This document shows, piece after piece, positions 1 to 8,771 of a DNA stretch of 47,706 nucleotides. The stretch spans positions 1-47,706 of the forward strand of contig NZ_BCXD01000023.1 of assembly GCF_001894925.1 (NCBI RefSeq). The letters run 5' to 3'. This DNA is from Rhodococcus rhodnii NBRC 100604 (GTDB lineage: Bacteria; Actinomycetota; Actinomycetes; Mycobacteriales; Mycobacteriaceae). Position numbers and translations under genes: made by a program. Numbering within the stretch: the stretch's first letter is position 1; each line of letters opens with the position of its first letter. Under the pieces are notes generated by a model. The model was not told the origin of the DNA, did not search any database, and was given only the letters and a program-made list of their open reading frames with translations.

Positions 1-46
1 CCGTCGTCGTACCGGTGAGTGGTCGGTGCCGGTGAGAGTGTCGCCC

Positions 47-346
47 TCAGGCGCAGTCGCGGCACAGCATGTCGTTGCTGTCCTCGTCCGCCAGCCGGCT
101 GCGGTGATGGACCAGGAAGCAGCTCGAGCACGTGAACTCGTCCGCCTGCTTGGGTACCACGCGCACCGACAGCTCCTCACCCGACAGATCTGCACCGGGG
201 AGTTCGAACGATTCGACGGTCTCGCCCTCGTCGACGTCGACGACGGCGGACTGAGCTTCGTTCCGACGCGCCGTCAGCTCCTCGAGCGAATCCGCCGACA
301 CCTCGTCGGACTCGCTGCGGCGCGGGGCGTCGTAGTCGGTTGCCAT
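47..346 (-). CDS. DUF4193 family protein (Rv2699c-like)
   Basis: A 99-residue acidic protein that starts MATDYDAPRR. Two CxxC pairs near the C-terminus (FTCSSCFLVHH at about 71-81 and MLCRDCA at the end) look like a zinc ribbon. Length, acidic middle and terminal cysteines match the actinobacterial DUF4193 family, whose function is unknown. The ATG at 344-346 was chosen because family similarity begins there; the reading frame stays open upstream, but that part is arginine-rich out-of-frame sequence. It sits divergently from cei, as Rv2699c does from Rv2700 in M. tuberculosis. Family assignment is firm; no role is claimed. Confidence 0.9.
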   Translation of the reverse strand: MATDYDAPRRSESDEVSADSLEELTARRNEAQSAVVDVDEGETVESFELPGADLSGEELSVRVVPKQADEFTCSSCFLVHHRSRLADEDSNDMLCRDCA

Positions 347-741
347 AGTTGTGCCTACCTCTTCTTGTCGTTCCTGCCCCGGCGTGGGCTCCCGCCGGCG
401 CGTGGTGAGCGAGCCGCTCGGCCCTGTCGACGCCCCTGGTCTCCGAGGAGTGCCCGGCAGTCGGGGCCCCTGCTCGACCACGACTCGCGTCGTCCCATGA
501 ATCGGGCGGGCAGACAGTAGCCCACCGCGCTCGGTGCCGGATATCCGGGCCGTCACCCCCACGAACGCGCCGGTCACAGCGGTTGTTCCCGTCGAACCGG
601 GGTGAGCTGCGACACGCCGCCCGGTGCGTGGCGAACGGTTGTCCGCCGACCCGGGGCGGCGCTCTAGAGTAGGAGCGCGCAGCACCCCGCTGCGGCAGGG
701 CACGCGCGCGGCGCGCACCGACCGAACGAGAGGCGACTCGG
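347..741. other. Intergenic region between divergent DUF4193 gene and cei
   Basis: 395 bases with no convincing gene. A TAGAGT box at 665-670 could be a -10 element for cei and ACAGTA at 514-519 (TACTGT on the minus strand) one for the DUF4193 gene, but neither has a good -35 at normal spacing. Open frames across it are GC-driven. Confidence 0.5.
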
Positions 742-1413
742 GTGGTTTCACTCATCACGGAAGGCAGTGCGACCGACGATCAGGGCCGCCCGTTCCGCCG
801 GCGGCGGATCGTGCCGATCGTCGTGCTGCTGTGCGTGTTCGCGCTCGTCGCGGTCGTCGTGTGGATCCGAGTGCTCCAGCACGAGGAGCAGGCGGCCCAG
901 GCCGTGGCGTGCAACGCTCCCCCGCCCGCGACCGATCCCGCAGCGCCCACCCTCGGCGAGCACGTCGACAGCGACGAGCTGGCCGACGTCACTCCCGCGT
1001 CGCCGTCCTCGACCCAGGTCCGCGTCTACAACGCGAACGGCGAGGCCGGGCAGGCCTCGACCGTCGCGTCGGAACTGACCAACTACGGATTCACCAACGC
1101 CCCCGACGTCCAGGCGGGCAACGACCCGATCTACACCGACCAGAACCTGCAGTGCCAGGGGCAGCTCCGGTTCGGGCCGAACGGCGAGTCGGCAGCGAGC
1201 GCGGTCTGGCTGCTCGCCCCCTGCGCCGAGCTCATCCGCGACGAGCGGCAGGACGCGACGGTCGACCTCGTGCTGGGCACGTACTTCCGCAACCTCTCCC
1301 CGAACTCGGACGCGCAGGAGGTGCTCCGCGCGCTGCAGGAGACGGCGCCCGGCGACGGTCCCGCACCGCTCGATCCCGATCTGCTCGCCGCAGCGCGCGC
1401 CGGCCGCTGCTGA
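742..1413 (+). CDS. cei: Envelope integrity protein Cei (LytR_C domain)
   Basis: 223 residues: a short basic cytoplasmic N-terminus (about 1-25), one transmembrane helix (VVLLCVFALVAVVVWI, about 27-43), then an extracytoplasmic LytR_C-type domain with VRVYNANGEAGQA near residue 95. Several cysteines outside the membrane could form disulfides. This is the layout of Rv2700/Cei, which in mycobacteria is needed for envelope integrity. GTG start at 742 after a purine-rich GAGAGGCG. The neighbours (DUF4193 gene, suhB, ppgK, sigA) match the M. tuberculosis order. The product is recognised by family and synteny; the molecular activity is not known from sequence. Confidence 0.85.
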   Translation: MVSLITEGSATDDQGRPFRRRRIVPIVVLLCVFALVAVVVWIRVLQHEEQAAQAVACNAPPPATDPAAPTLGEHVDSDELADVTPASPSSTQVRVYNANGEAGQASTVASELTNYGFTNAPDVQAGNDPIYTDQNLQCQGQLRFGPNGESAASAVWLLAPCAELIRDERQDATVDLVLGTYFRNLSPNSDAQEVLRALQETAPGDGPAPLDPDLLAAARAGRC

Positions 1414-1440
1414 CCCGAACCGCCCGGCGGACGGCGCCGC

Positions 1441-2334
1441 TCACGCCGGGATCGGCGCGTCCGTCCCGAGTTCGGTGAACACCTTCGCGAGTTCGTCGGC
1501 GATACCCGGTGCCGCCGCGACGACGAGCCGTCCGTCGCTGCCGGGCGCGGTCGCCGCCGGGACGCGCACCGCCGCTCCCGCCTCCTCGGCGACGAGCGCG
1601 CCCGCAGCCCAGTCCCACACGCTCAGACCGTGCTCGTAGTGCGCGTCCGTACGTCCCGACGCGACCATGCACAGGTCGAGCGCCGCGGAGCCGATGCGCC
1701 GGATGTCGCGCACTCGCGGTAGCAGCGCCGCGACGAGTTCGCCCTGACGTGCCCGACGCGCCGCCGAGTAGGCGAATCCGGTGGCGACGAGAGCGAGCGA
1801 GAGATCGTCGACCGGGTTGCACGTGAGCGCGACGCGCTCACCCGCCGCGGTGATCGCCGTGGCCCCCGAGCCCCTCGCCGCGCAGTACACGGTGTCCGCG
1901 ACGACGTCGACCACCGCGCCCGCGACCGACACTCCCCCGACCTGCGCGGCGACCGACACCGAGTACGCGGGGATTCCGTAGAGGAAGTTGACCGTGCCGT
2001 CGATCGGGTCGACCACCCACGTCACGCCGTCGTCGGATGCCGCACCGCCGCCCTCCTCCCCGAGGACGGCGTCGCCGGGACGTCGCTGCGCGAGCAGCGA
2101 TCGCACGACGTCCTCGGACTCGCGATCGGCCACCGTGACGGGGTCGGTCGCCGACGTCTTCGCCGACACCGTCTCGCTCGTCGCGTGCGCCGTTCCGGCG
2201 AACCCGAACAGCTCCCCGCGGCGGCGGCGGACGTGGTCTGCGGCCGTGCGCGCGATCTCCACCGCGACGTCGCGCAGTGCTCCGACGTCGAGGCCCTCGG
2301 TGTCGGGACGGGTGGTCGGAGGGGGTGCGTTCAC
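1441..2334 (-). CDS. suhB: Inositol-1-monophosphatase family protein SuhB
   Basis: About 297 residues from the GTG at 2332-2334. Metal-binding motifs of the Mg-dependent inositol monophosphatase superfamily are intact: GEE at 92-94, WVVDPIDGTVNF at 106-117 (the DPIDGT signature) and GLSVWDWAAG in the C-terminal half. The expected reaction is hydrolysis of inositol-1-phosphate to myo-inositol, which actinobacteria use for phosphatidylinositol and mycothiol; paralogues may prefer other sugar phosphates. The upstream frame is open to 2415, but the first 27 residues of that version are low-complexity Arg/Pro/Ser. The start at 2334 has GGAGGC just upstream. It faces ppgK across 117 bases. Confidence 0.88.
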   Translation of the reverse strand: MNAPPPTTRPDTEGLDVGALRDVAVEIARTAADHVRRRRGELFGFAGTAHATSETVSAKTSATDPVTVADRESEDVVRSLLAQRRPGDAVLGEEGGGAASDDGVTWVVDPIDGTVNFLYGIPAYSVSVAAQVGGVSVAGAVVDVVADTVYCAARGSGATAITAAGERVALTCNPVDDLSLALVATGFAYSAARRARQGELVAALLPRVRDIRRIGSAALDLCMVASGRTDAHYEHGLSVWDWAAGALVAEEAGAAVRVPAATAPGSDGRLVVAAAPGIADELAKVFTELGTDAPIPA

Positions 2335-2451
2335 GCCTCCATCCGACCACACTCCGCCGGGCCGCGGTGAGGATGCGTGCGGCGTCGATCCGCTCCGGCT
2401 CCGCGCGTGCCGCACTAGGCTCTACGTCAGCCGACGACAGGAGAAACCGCA

Positions 2452-3204
2452 ATGGGGACGACAGGGTTCGGAGTCGACGTGGGGGGCAGTGGCGTCAAGG
2501 GTGCCGTCGTCGATCTCACGACCGGTGAGCTCGTCGGAGACCGCATCAAGATCCTCACTCCGCAGCCCGCGACGCCGATCGCGGTCGCCGAGACCGTCGC
2601 GCAGATCGTCGCGCAGGCGGAGTGGACGGGTCCCGTCGGCGTGACGCTGCCGAGCGTGATCACGGGCGGGATCGTGCGGACCGCCGCGAACATCGATCCC
2701 AGCTGGATCGGCACGGACTCGCGCGCACTGTTCGCCGACGCACTCGGCGGGCGCGAGGTCACCGTCCTCAACGACGCCGACGCCGCGGGCATGGCCGAGG
2801 ACGAGTACGGCGCGGGCAAGGACGCCACGGGCGTGATCATCCTGCTCACGTTCGGGACCGGCATCGGCTCGGCGATCCTCCACAACGGCGACCTGGTGCC
2901 CAACACGGAGTTCGGCCACCTCGAGGTCGACGGCAAGGAGGCCGAGCACCGCGCGTCGTCGGCGGTCAAGGAGGCCAAGGAGTGGGGCTACAAGCGATGG
3001 TCCAAGGAGGTCTCGCGGGTGCTGTCGGTCTACGAGGCTCTCCTGTGGCCCGATCTGTTCGTCGTCGGCGGCGGAATCAGCCGCAAGCACGAGAAGTGGA
3101 TTCCGCATCTGACCAACCGCACGCCCGTCGTGCCGGCGCAGCTGTTCAACACGGCCGGTATCGTGGGCGCGGCGCGTGCTGTGACGTCCGGCGTCGCACC
3201 GTGA
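2452..3204 (+). CDS. ppgK: Polyphosphate glucokinase PpgK (ROK family)
   Basis: 250 residues. The N-terminal phosphate-binding loop [12 protein letters not shown] (about 8-19), NDADAAG with the catalytic aspartate (about 106-112) and [10 protein letters not shown] (about 132-141) are the ROK-family glucokinase motifs. In actinobacteria this protein phosphorylates glucose with polyphosphate or ATP. The ATG is preceded by AGGAG at 2441-2445, and a TAGGCT box at 2416-2421 could be its -10. It lies directly upstream of sigA, as Rv2702 does. Cytoplasmic. Confidence 0.93.
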   Translation: MGTTGFGVDVGGSGVKGAVVDLTTGELVGDRIKILTPQPATPIAVAETVAQIVAQAEWTGPVGVTLPSVITGGIVRTAANIDPSWIGTDSRALFADALGGREVTVLNDADAAGMAEDEYGAGKDATGVIILLTFGTGIGSAILHNGDLVPNTEFGHLEVDGKEAEHRASSAVKEAKEWGYKRWSKEVSRVLSVYEALLWPDLFVVGGGISRKHEKWIPHLTNRTPVVPAQLFNTAGIVGAARAVTSGVAP

Positions 3205-3280
3205 CGGTGCCCGGTGCACCGCACTCGCGGTCGCACTGCCGATTCCGATCGCATCCCGACGCCGCCCGTACGGGTCGTCG

Positions 3281-3311
3281 TTGCAGCGCCGCGCGATCTG
3301 CTCGTTACAAT
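3281..3311 (+). promoter_or_regulatory. Candidate vegetative promoter of sigA
   Basis: TTGCAG at 3281-3286 and TACAAT at 3306-3311, separated by 19 bases. The -10 is near consensus; the spacer is slightly long. It would give a leader of about 90 bases before the GTG of sigA. Confidence 0.5.
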
Positions 3312-3409
3312 GAAAGAGCCCGGCTGCGCGCCGGCCGAACCAAGTAGACCTCTCCGCCGGATGATCACTCTGGCGTGACGCCGCACGAGACCGTCACGAA
3401 AGGGCGTAC

Positions 3410-4819
3410 GTGGCAGCCACCGATACACGTCAGACCGCAGATCCGGATTCACTGGGCGGCAGCGATCCGCAGGATCGGCAGTCGCAGGAGTCGACGGCGA
3501 CGACGAACGGCACCGCCGAGGCGGCCAAGAAGGCGCCGGCGAAGAAGGCGGCCGCCAAGAAGGCTCCCGCGAAGAAGGCGCCGGCGAAGAAGGCGGCCGC
3601 CAAGAAGGCTCCCGCGAAGAAGGCGCCGGCGAAGAAGGCTCCCGCCAAGAAGGCCGCAGCGAAGAAGACCGCCGCCAAGAAGGCGACGTCCAAAGCGAAG
3701 GGCGACGGCGAGGGCGACGAGAACCTCGAAGAAGTCGAGCTCGGCGATCTCGAGGTCGCCGAGGGCGAACTCACCGAGGTCGAGGTCGAAGACGAGGTCG
3801 AGGAGCCGTCCGAGAAGGACAAGGCGTCCGGCGACTTCGTGTGGGACGAGGAGGAGTCCGAGGCGCTGCGACAGGCCCGGAAGGACGCCGAGCTCACCGC
3901 GTCCGCCGACTCCGTCCGCGCGTACCTCAAGCAGATCGGCAAGGTCGCGCTCCTCAATGCCGAGGAGGAGGTCGAGCTCGCCAAGCGGATCGAGGCCGGC
4001 CTCTACGCCACTCAGCTCATGGCGGAGTACACCGAGAAGGGCGAGAAGCTGCCGGTCGCGCAGCGTCGCGATCTCAACTGGATCTGCCGCGACGGCAACC
4101 GCGCGAAGAACCACCTCCTCGAAGCGAACCTCCGTCTCGTCGTCTCGCTCGCGAAGCGCTACACCGGCCGCGGCATGGCCTTCCTCGACCTCATTCAGGA
4201 AGGCAACCTCGGCCTGATCCGTGCCGTCGAGAAGTTCGACTACACCAAGGGCTACAAGTTCTCGACGTACGCCACGTGGTGGATCCGGCAGGCGATCACC
4301 CGCGCGATGGCAGACCAGGCGCGCACGATCCGTATCCCCGTCCACATGGTCGAGGTCATCAACAAGCTCGGCCGCATCCAGCGTGAGCTGCTGCAGGATC
4401 TGGGCCGCGAGCCCACTCCCGAAGAGCTCGCGAAGGAAATGGACATCACGCCCGAGAAGGTGCTGGAGATCCAGCAGTACGCGCGTGAACCCATCTCGCT
4501 CGACCAGACCATCGGCGACGAGGGCGACAGCCAGCTCGGCGACTTCATCGAGGACTCCGAGGCGGTCGTCGCCGTCGACGCCGTGAGCTTCACGCTGCTG
4601 CAGGATCAGCTGCAGTCCGTCCTCGAGACGCTCTCCGAGCGCGAGGCCGGCGTCGTCCGGCTGCGGTTCGGCCTGACCGACGGCCAGCCCCGCACGCTCG
4701 ACGAGATCGGGCAGGTCTACGGCGTCACGCGTGAGCGCATCCGCCAGATCGAGTCGAAGACGATGTCGAAGCTGCGTCACCCGTCGCGCTCGCAGGTGCT
4801 ACGCGACTACCTCGACTGA
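3410..4819 (+). CDS. sigA: Principal RNA polymerase sigma factor SigA
   Basis: 469 residues. The C-terminal 330 are a canonical group 1 sigma-70: region 1.2 ([18 protein letters not shown]), regions 2.1-2.4 ([49 protein letters not shown]), region 3 ([14 protein letters not shown]) and region 4.2 ([20 protein letters not shown]), ending [10 protein letters not shown]. This part is close to mycobacterial SigA. The first 160 residues are variable: a Lys/Ala/Pro-rich stretch (about 39-95) followed by an acidic segment (about 100-145). GTG start at 3410. It ends in a bidirectional hairpin shared with the lactate dehydrogenase gene. Confidence 0.97.
   Translation: MAATDTRQTADPDSLGGSDPQDRQSQESTATTNGTAEAAKKAPAKKAAAKKAPAKKAPAKKAAAKKAPAKKAPAKKAPAKKAAAKKTAAKKATSKAKGDGEGDENLEEVELGDLEVAEGELTEVEVEDEVEEPSEKDKASGDFVWDEEESEALRQARKDAELTASADSVRAYLKQIGKVALLNAEEEVELAKRIEAGLYATQLMAEYTEKGEKLPVAQRRDLNWICRDGNRAKNHLLEANLRLVVSLAKRYTGRGMAFLDLIQEGNLGLIRAVEKFDYTKGYKFSTYATWWIRQAITRAMADQARTIRIPVHMVEVINKLGRIQRELLQDLGREPTPEELAKEMDITPEKVLEIQQYAREPISLDQTIGDEGDSQLGDFIEDSEAVVAVDAVSFTLLQDQLQSVLETLSEREAGVVRLRFGLTDGQPRTLDEIGQVYGVTRERIRQIESKTMSKLRHPSRSQVLRDYLD
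3527..3661 (+). repeat. 45-bp tandem repeat inside sigA
   Basis: Two identical 45-base copies (3527-3571 and 3572-3616) and a third diverged copy (3617-3661). Each encodes 15 residues of the [15 protein letters not shown] type, SigA residues 40-84. The copies are in frame, so unit gain or loss would only change the length of the basic N-terminal tail. Confidence 0.9.
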
Positions 4820-4841
4820 CGCGCGAGAACCATCACACTCG

Positions 4842-4874
4842 GAGCGGCTCGGCCTGTCACAGGCCGAGCCGCTC
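4842..4874. terminator. Bidirectional hairpin between sigA and ldh
   Basis: Arms GAGCGGCTCGGCCT (4842-4855) and AGGCCGAGCCGCTC (4861-4874) pair over 14 bases with a 5-base loop. The loop and right arm include the stop and last codons of the convergent ldh gene, so one hairpin can serve both transcripts. There is no strong T-tract, which is usual in actinobacteria. Confidence 0.7.
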
Positions 4875-5816
4875 CTGTGTCTGCTGCAGTGTCGCGGCGG
4901 ACGCGTGGAGAGCGGCTCGTTCCTCGTCCGAGACCGGCACGTCGAGAACCTGGCGTGCGCCGCGCGCCGAGACGACGGTCGGCAGCGACAGGCACACACC
5001 GTCGATGCCGAGGGCGCCGTTCTGCAGCGTCGAGACCGGCAGAATCACCCGCTGATCGCGGAGGATCGCCTCGATGATGTGGACCGTCGACAATCCGATC
5101 GCGAGATTCGTCGCGCCCTTGCCCCTGATGATCTCGTCCGCGGCGTCGACGACCGAGCGTGAGATCGCCTCGCGCTCGACCTCGTCGAAGACGCGTCCGG
5201 TGTCGGTGCGGTACTCGGTGAGCGGCGTTCCGCCGATGATCGCGCTCGACCACAACGTGATCTCCGAATCCCCGTGTTCCCCCACGATGTACGCGTGGAC
5301 GTTGGAGACGGCGAGGTCGACGCGCCGTGCGATGAGATAGCGCAACCGGCTCGTGTCGAGCAGGGTGCCGGAGCCGAAGATGCGGGAGCGATCCCCGCTG
5401 CCCGCCCGCAGCGCCGCCATCGTCACGATGTCGACCGGGTTCGTCACGAACAGCAGGATCGCTCCCGGAGAGTGCTGCAGCAGTTGCGGCGTCAGCGCCC
5501 GCGTCATCCGGACGTTGGCCTCCGCGAGCTCGAGGCGGCTCTGGCCCGGTCGCTGTTTCGCGCCGGCGGTGACGACGACGATGTCCGAGCCCGCGGTGAT
5601 CGCGACGTCGTCGGAGCCGATCACCTGAGCGCCCGGAACGAACTGCGAGCCGTGCCCGAGATCGAGGACCTCGGCTCGCGTGCGTGTCCCGTCGATGTCG
5701 TACATCGCGATGACACCGGCGCTGCCCCGGATCAGCGCGGCGTACGCGATTGCGACGCCGACGCTTCCGGCGCCGACGATCGAGACCTTCGATACCTGAT
5801 TCGCTGCGGTGCCCAT
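4857..5816 (-). CDS. ldh: L-lactate dehydrogenase (LDH/MDH superfamily)
   Basis: 319 residues. NAD-binding loop VGAGSVG (14-20), GAKQRPGQSRLEL (85-97) with Gln88 at the position that separates lactate from malate dehydrogenases, Asp154/Arg157 in LLDTSRLRY, and catalytic His181 in GEHGDSE. These support reversible NADH-dependent reduction of pyruvate to L-lactate rather than malate oxidation. ATG start at 5814-5816. Convergent with sigA; its downstream neighbour on the same strand is read separately. Cytoplasmic homotetramer by family knowledge. Confidence 0.9.
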   Translation of the reverse strand: MGTAANQVSKVSIVGAGSVGVAIAYAALIRGSAGVIAMYDIDGTRTRAEVLDLGHGSQFVPGAQVIGSDDVAITAGSDIVVVTAGAKQRPGQSRLELAEANVRMTRALTPQLLQHSPGAILLFVTNPVDIVTMAALRAGSGDRSRIFGSGTLLDTSRLRYLIARRVDLAVSNVHAYIVGEHGDSEITLWSSAIIGGTPLTEYRTDTGRVFDEVEREAISRSVVDAADEIIRGKGATNLAIGLSTVHIIEAILRDQRVILPVSTLQNGALGIDGVCLSLPTVVSARGARQVLDVPVSDEERAALHASAATLQQTQERLGL

Positions 5817-5876
5817 GCGCCCATCCTCACCGCACCGCCGCTCGAGCGCGGCGGAATCCGGTAGTGGCCGCCCCGC

Positions 5877-6269
5877 TCACGTCTCGCGCGGTGGAAACCG
5901 TCCGTCCGGGCCGGGCGGGTACGGCTCGGCCCGGATCACGGCACCGAGCGGCAGCGGGCCGTAGAGATGCGGGAACCGCGCGTCCGCCGGATCGTCCGCC
6001 ACGCCCGGCTCGAAGCGCACGGGCGCTCCCAGTCGCGCGGCGTCGAGCGTGAGCAGCACGAGGTCGTTCCGGCCCCGGAACAGCCGATCCGCGGGAAGGT
6101 GCACCTGGTTCGGCGTCGACAGGTGGACGAACCCGTCGGCCGCGAAACCCGGTGGCCGCCGTTCGCCGTCGCGCCGCAGCGCCGACCACTCCGACTCGCT
6201 GCACAGATGCACGAGCGGAGTTCCGCCACTCGCGTCCGGGAAGACCTCGACGTCGCTGAGCCCGTTCAC
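5877..6269 (-). CDS. DUF952 domain protein
   Basis: About 130 residues from a GTG at 6267-6269. Contains PLVHLCSESEW, DGFVHLSTPNQV and FPHLYGPLPLGAV, the conserved blocks of DUF952, whose function is unknown. The chosen start is supported by a TAGGCT box (minus strand, 6277-6282) exactly 7 bases upstream, the spacing of leaderless actinobacterial transcripts. The frame is open further upstream to 6371, but that extension carries no family similarity that I recognise. Confidence 0.8.
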   Translation of the reverse strand: MNGLSDVEVFPDASGGTPLVHLCSESEWSALRRDGERRPPGFAADGFVHLSTPNQVHLPADRLFRGRNDLVLLTLDAARLGAPVRFEPGVADDPADARFPHLYGPLPLGAVIRAEPYPPGPDGRFPPRET

Positions 6270-6276
6270 GGCGCCG

Positions 6277-6282
6277 AGCCTA
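6277..6282 (-). promoter_or_regulatory. -10 box, likely leaderless, of the DUF952 gene
   Basis: TAGGCT on the minus strand with 7 bases to the GTG start codon. In actinobacteria TANNNT at this distance places transcription start at or next to the start codon. Confidence 0.5.
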
Positions 6283-6363
6283 GTGCGCTGTGAGCGAACC
6301 CGCACCGAGGAGATGCCCTGATCAGCGGGTTTCGACAACGTGACGACCCCGACATACGCGGAT

Positions 6364-6390
6364 GGGAACAACGCGTGAACCCGAAACGTC
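6364..6390 (+). promoter_or_regulatory. Possible ECF-sigma promoter of the small DUF7455 gene
   Basis: GGGAAC at 6364-6369 and CGTC at 6387-6390, 17 bases apart, resemble the GGGAAC/CGTT pattern of stress ECF sigma factors. It lies about 90 bases before the start codon. The -10 part departs from CGTT at its last base. Confidence 0.35.
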
Positions 6391-6481
6391 TGACAGAGTG
6401 GAAGTACCGCGGCACCCGACGCGGCGGACCCGGCCCCAAGGGCAGACGGTGGCGAACACCGCGAGCCAGTACGGAGGAGTC

Positions 6482-6676
6482 ATGCCCGGAACGATGACCA
6501 GTCCCCCATTGACCGCTACGGATCGCTGCGACCGCTGCGGAGCAGGCGCGAAGGTTCGCGCGTTGCTCCCCTCCGGAGGAGAGCTGTTGTTCTGTGGCCA
6601 TCACGCCAACGAGCACTCCGATCGCCTGCGTGAACTGAAGGCGACGATCGTCGCGGACGAGAGCGCGGCGGTCTGA
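6482..6676 (+). CDS. Small DUF7455-type zinc-ribbon protein
   Basis: 64 residues starting MPGTMTSPPL. It contains TDRCDRCGAGAKVRALLPSG followed by LLFCGHHANEH, a CxxC plus CxHH arrangement typical of a small zinc ribbon. The ATG at 6482 is fixed by a strong GGAGGAG at 6474-6480; the longer open frame from 6362 has no ribosome binding site and no similarity. This little gene commonly follows sigA in actinobacteria; its role is unknown. A 20-bp terminator hairpin follows immediately. Confidence 0.85.
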   Translation: MPGTMTSPPLTATDRCDRCGAGAKVRALLPSGGELLFCGHHANEHSDRLRELKATIVADESAAV

Positions 6677-6707
6677 TCGTCCGGGTGCCGCAGCACCCCT
6701 CTGAAAT

Positions 6708-6751
6708 CGGCGACGGGCCGGTGAGAGTTCGCTCTCACCGGCCCGTCGCCG
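6708..6751. terminator. Perfect 20-bp hairpin with TTCG loop
   Basis: Left arm 6708-6727 pairs fully with right arm 6732-6751 around a TTCG tetraloop, followed by TTTCG. It sits between the DUF7455 gene and the convergent helicase gene and can terminate either side. Confidence 0.9.
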
Positions 6752-6812
6752 TTTCGTGTTCCCTACCGTTCGTGTCCGCTACCGTTCGTGACCCCGTCAC
6801 CGAGCGGGGCGA

Positions 6813-8621
6813 TCACCACTGCCGCAGCGTCGCGATCCGCGTCGTGAGCTGATCGACCGACGCGATCGCCGTCGGCGGCCCGCCGCACACCCGCCGCAGC
6901 TCGCCGTGGATCACGCCGTGGGGCTTGCCAGTCCGGTGATGGTGCATCGCCACGAGCGAGTTGAGTTCCTTGCGCAGCGACGCGAGCTCGCCCGCCGCCG
7001 CGACCCGCTCCGACACGTGTGTGGGCGGCGCGACCGGTTCGGGCGCGGCGGGAGCGTCGCCGGCGGTCGCGTCGATCTGCTCCTGTTGCCGCCGGCGCAG
7101 CAGCGCCCGCATCTGGTCGGCGTCGAGCAGCCCCGGCAGTCCCAGATAGTCGGCCTCCTCGTCGCTGCCGGAGAAGGTGGCCGTCCCGAAGGACGAGCCG
7201 TCGTAGATCACCTGATCGAGTTCGGCGTCGGCGCCGATCGAGGTGAACGCCTTCTCCTCCTCGCCGGGCTCGTCCTTCTGCGTGTTGGCGTCCGCGAGGA
7301 GGTCGTCCTCCCAGCCCTCCTTCTCGCGGTGCGGCTTGCCGAGGACGTGATCGCGTTGCGTCTCGAGCTGGCTCGCGAGGTCGAGCAGCACCGGCACCGA
7401 CGGCAGGAAGACCGACGCCGTCTCGCCCTTGCGCCGGGATCGGACGAACCGGCCGATCGCCTGCGCGAAGTAGAGCGGGGTCGACGCGCTCGTCGCGTAC
7501 ACGCCCACCGCGAGGCGCGGAACGTCGACACCCTCCGACACCATGCGGACGGCGACCATCCACTTGCGGTCGTTCGCCGCGAACTCGGCGATGCGGCGCG
7601 ATGCAGTCGGATCGTCCGACAGGACGACGGTCGGTTCCTCGCCGGTGAGCGATTCGAGCGTCTGCGCGTACGCACGAGCCACCGTCTGGTCGCTCGCGAT
7701 GACGAGCCCACCGGCGTCGGGCATGCCGCCGGCGCGCAGTTGGCCGAGCCGGACGTCCGCGGCGTGCAGCACGGACGGAATCCACTCGCCGTTCGGGTCG
7801 AGGGCCGTGCGCCACGCACGGGCCGTCTGCTCGGCGCTCAGCGGCTCGCCGAGCCGCGCCGAGAACTCCTCCCCGGCGTTGTTGCGCCACCGCGCTTCAC
7901 CCGAGTAGGCGAGGAACACGACCGGCCGCACGACGCCGTCGGCGAGCGCGTCGGCGTACCCGTACGAGTGGTCCGCGGCCGACCGCATGAGCCCTTCCGC
8001 GTCGGGCTCGTAGTTCACGAACGGGATGGGGCTGTCGTCGCTGCGGAACGGGGTGCCCGTGAGAGCGAGCCGCCGGGTCGCGTCGCCGAACGCCTCTCGG
8101 ATCGCCTCACCCCAGCTGCGGGCGTCGCCGCCGTGGTGGATCTCGTCGAGGATCACGAGCGTGCGCCGCGACTCGGTGCGCACGCGATGCTTGAACGGAT
8201 GGGACGCGATCTGCGCATACGTCACGACGACGCCGTGATAGTCGCTCGACGTCTGACCCGTCGAATTGGAGAAGCGCGAATCGAGCGCGAGCCCCACACG
8301 CGCCGCGGACTCGGCCCACTGGTGCTTCAGGTGCTCGGTGGGTGCCACGACCGTCACCTGGTCCACGGTGCGATCGGCGAGCAGCTCGGACGCGACGCGC
8401 AAGGCGAACGTCGTCTTGCCCGCGCCCGGCGTCGCGACGGCGAGGAAGTCGCGCGGCTTCGTCGCGAGGTACTTGGTGAGCGCACGACGCTGCCACGCAC
8501 GGAGCGCACCTCTCGCCGCAGCGGGTCGTTGTTCGCCGTCACCTGCGGCGATCGGGTCCACGGCAGCACTGATCACCGGTCCGGCGGACGAATCCGGCCG
8601 GACATCGCTTTCACTCGACAT
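6813..8621 (-). CDS. DEAD/DEAH-box superfamily II helicase
   Basis: 602 residues from the ATG at 8619-8621. SF2 motifs in order: ATPGAGKT (63-70, Walker A), DEIHH (159-163, Walker B), TGTPFRSD (188-195, motif III) and QAIGRFVRS (motif VI) in the second RecA-like domain. The C-terminal 100 residues have a low-complexity Ala/Pro spacer followed by a small domain ending with MHHHRTGKPHGVIHGELRRVCGG. The arrangement is that of the XPB/Rad25-like helicases widespread near sigA/sigB in actinobacteria. ATP-dependent nucleic-acid unwinding is expected; substrate and pathway cannot be told. The open frame extends to 8669, but the first 16 codons look unreal. Confidence 0.85.
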   Translation of the reverse strand: MSSESDVRPDSSAGPVISAAVDPIAAGDGEQRPAAARGALRAWQRRALTKYLATKPRDFLAVATPGAGKTTFALRVASELLADRTVDQVTVVAPTEHLKHQWAESAARVGLALDSRFSNSTGQTSSDYHGVVVTYAQIASHPFKHRVRTESRRTLVILDEIHHGGDARSWGEAIREAFGDATRRLALTGTPFRSDDSPIPFVNYEPDAEGLMRSAADHSYGYADALADGVVRPVVFLAYSGEARWRNNAGEEFSARLGEPLSAEQTARAWRTALDPNGEWIPSVLHAADVRLGQLRAGGMPDAGGLVIASDQTVARAYAQTLESLTGEEPTVVLSDDPTASRRIAEFAANDRKWMVAVRMVSEGVDVPRLAVGVYATSASTPLYFAQAIGRFVRSRRKGETASVFLPSVPVLLDLASQLETQRDHVLGKPHREKEGWEDDLLADANTQKDEPGEEEKAFTSIGADAELDQVIYDGSSFGTATFSGSDEEADYLGLPGLLDADQMRALLRRRQQEQIDATAGDAPAAPEPVAPPTHVSERVAAAGELASLRKELNSLVAMHHHRTGKPHGVIHGELRRVCGGPPTAIASVDQLTTRIATLRQW

Positions 8622-8771
8622 CGCGGTGCAGCTTATCGCCCACGGGTGACTCCCCCGGCACCGCGACACAGGTGGGATGAGTCATCCGACAGCGCGACCG
8701 GTGGTGAGGACCGCGACACGCAGGCCGGGGGCACGGGGCGCCTCCCACGCCGTCGCGAGCGTGCTGGAACG

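Noticed and set aside
3527-3661. CRISPR-like repeat array
   Set aside because: The repeats are contiguous, in frame and coding within sigA; there are no spacers.
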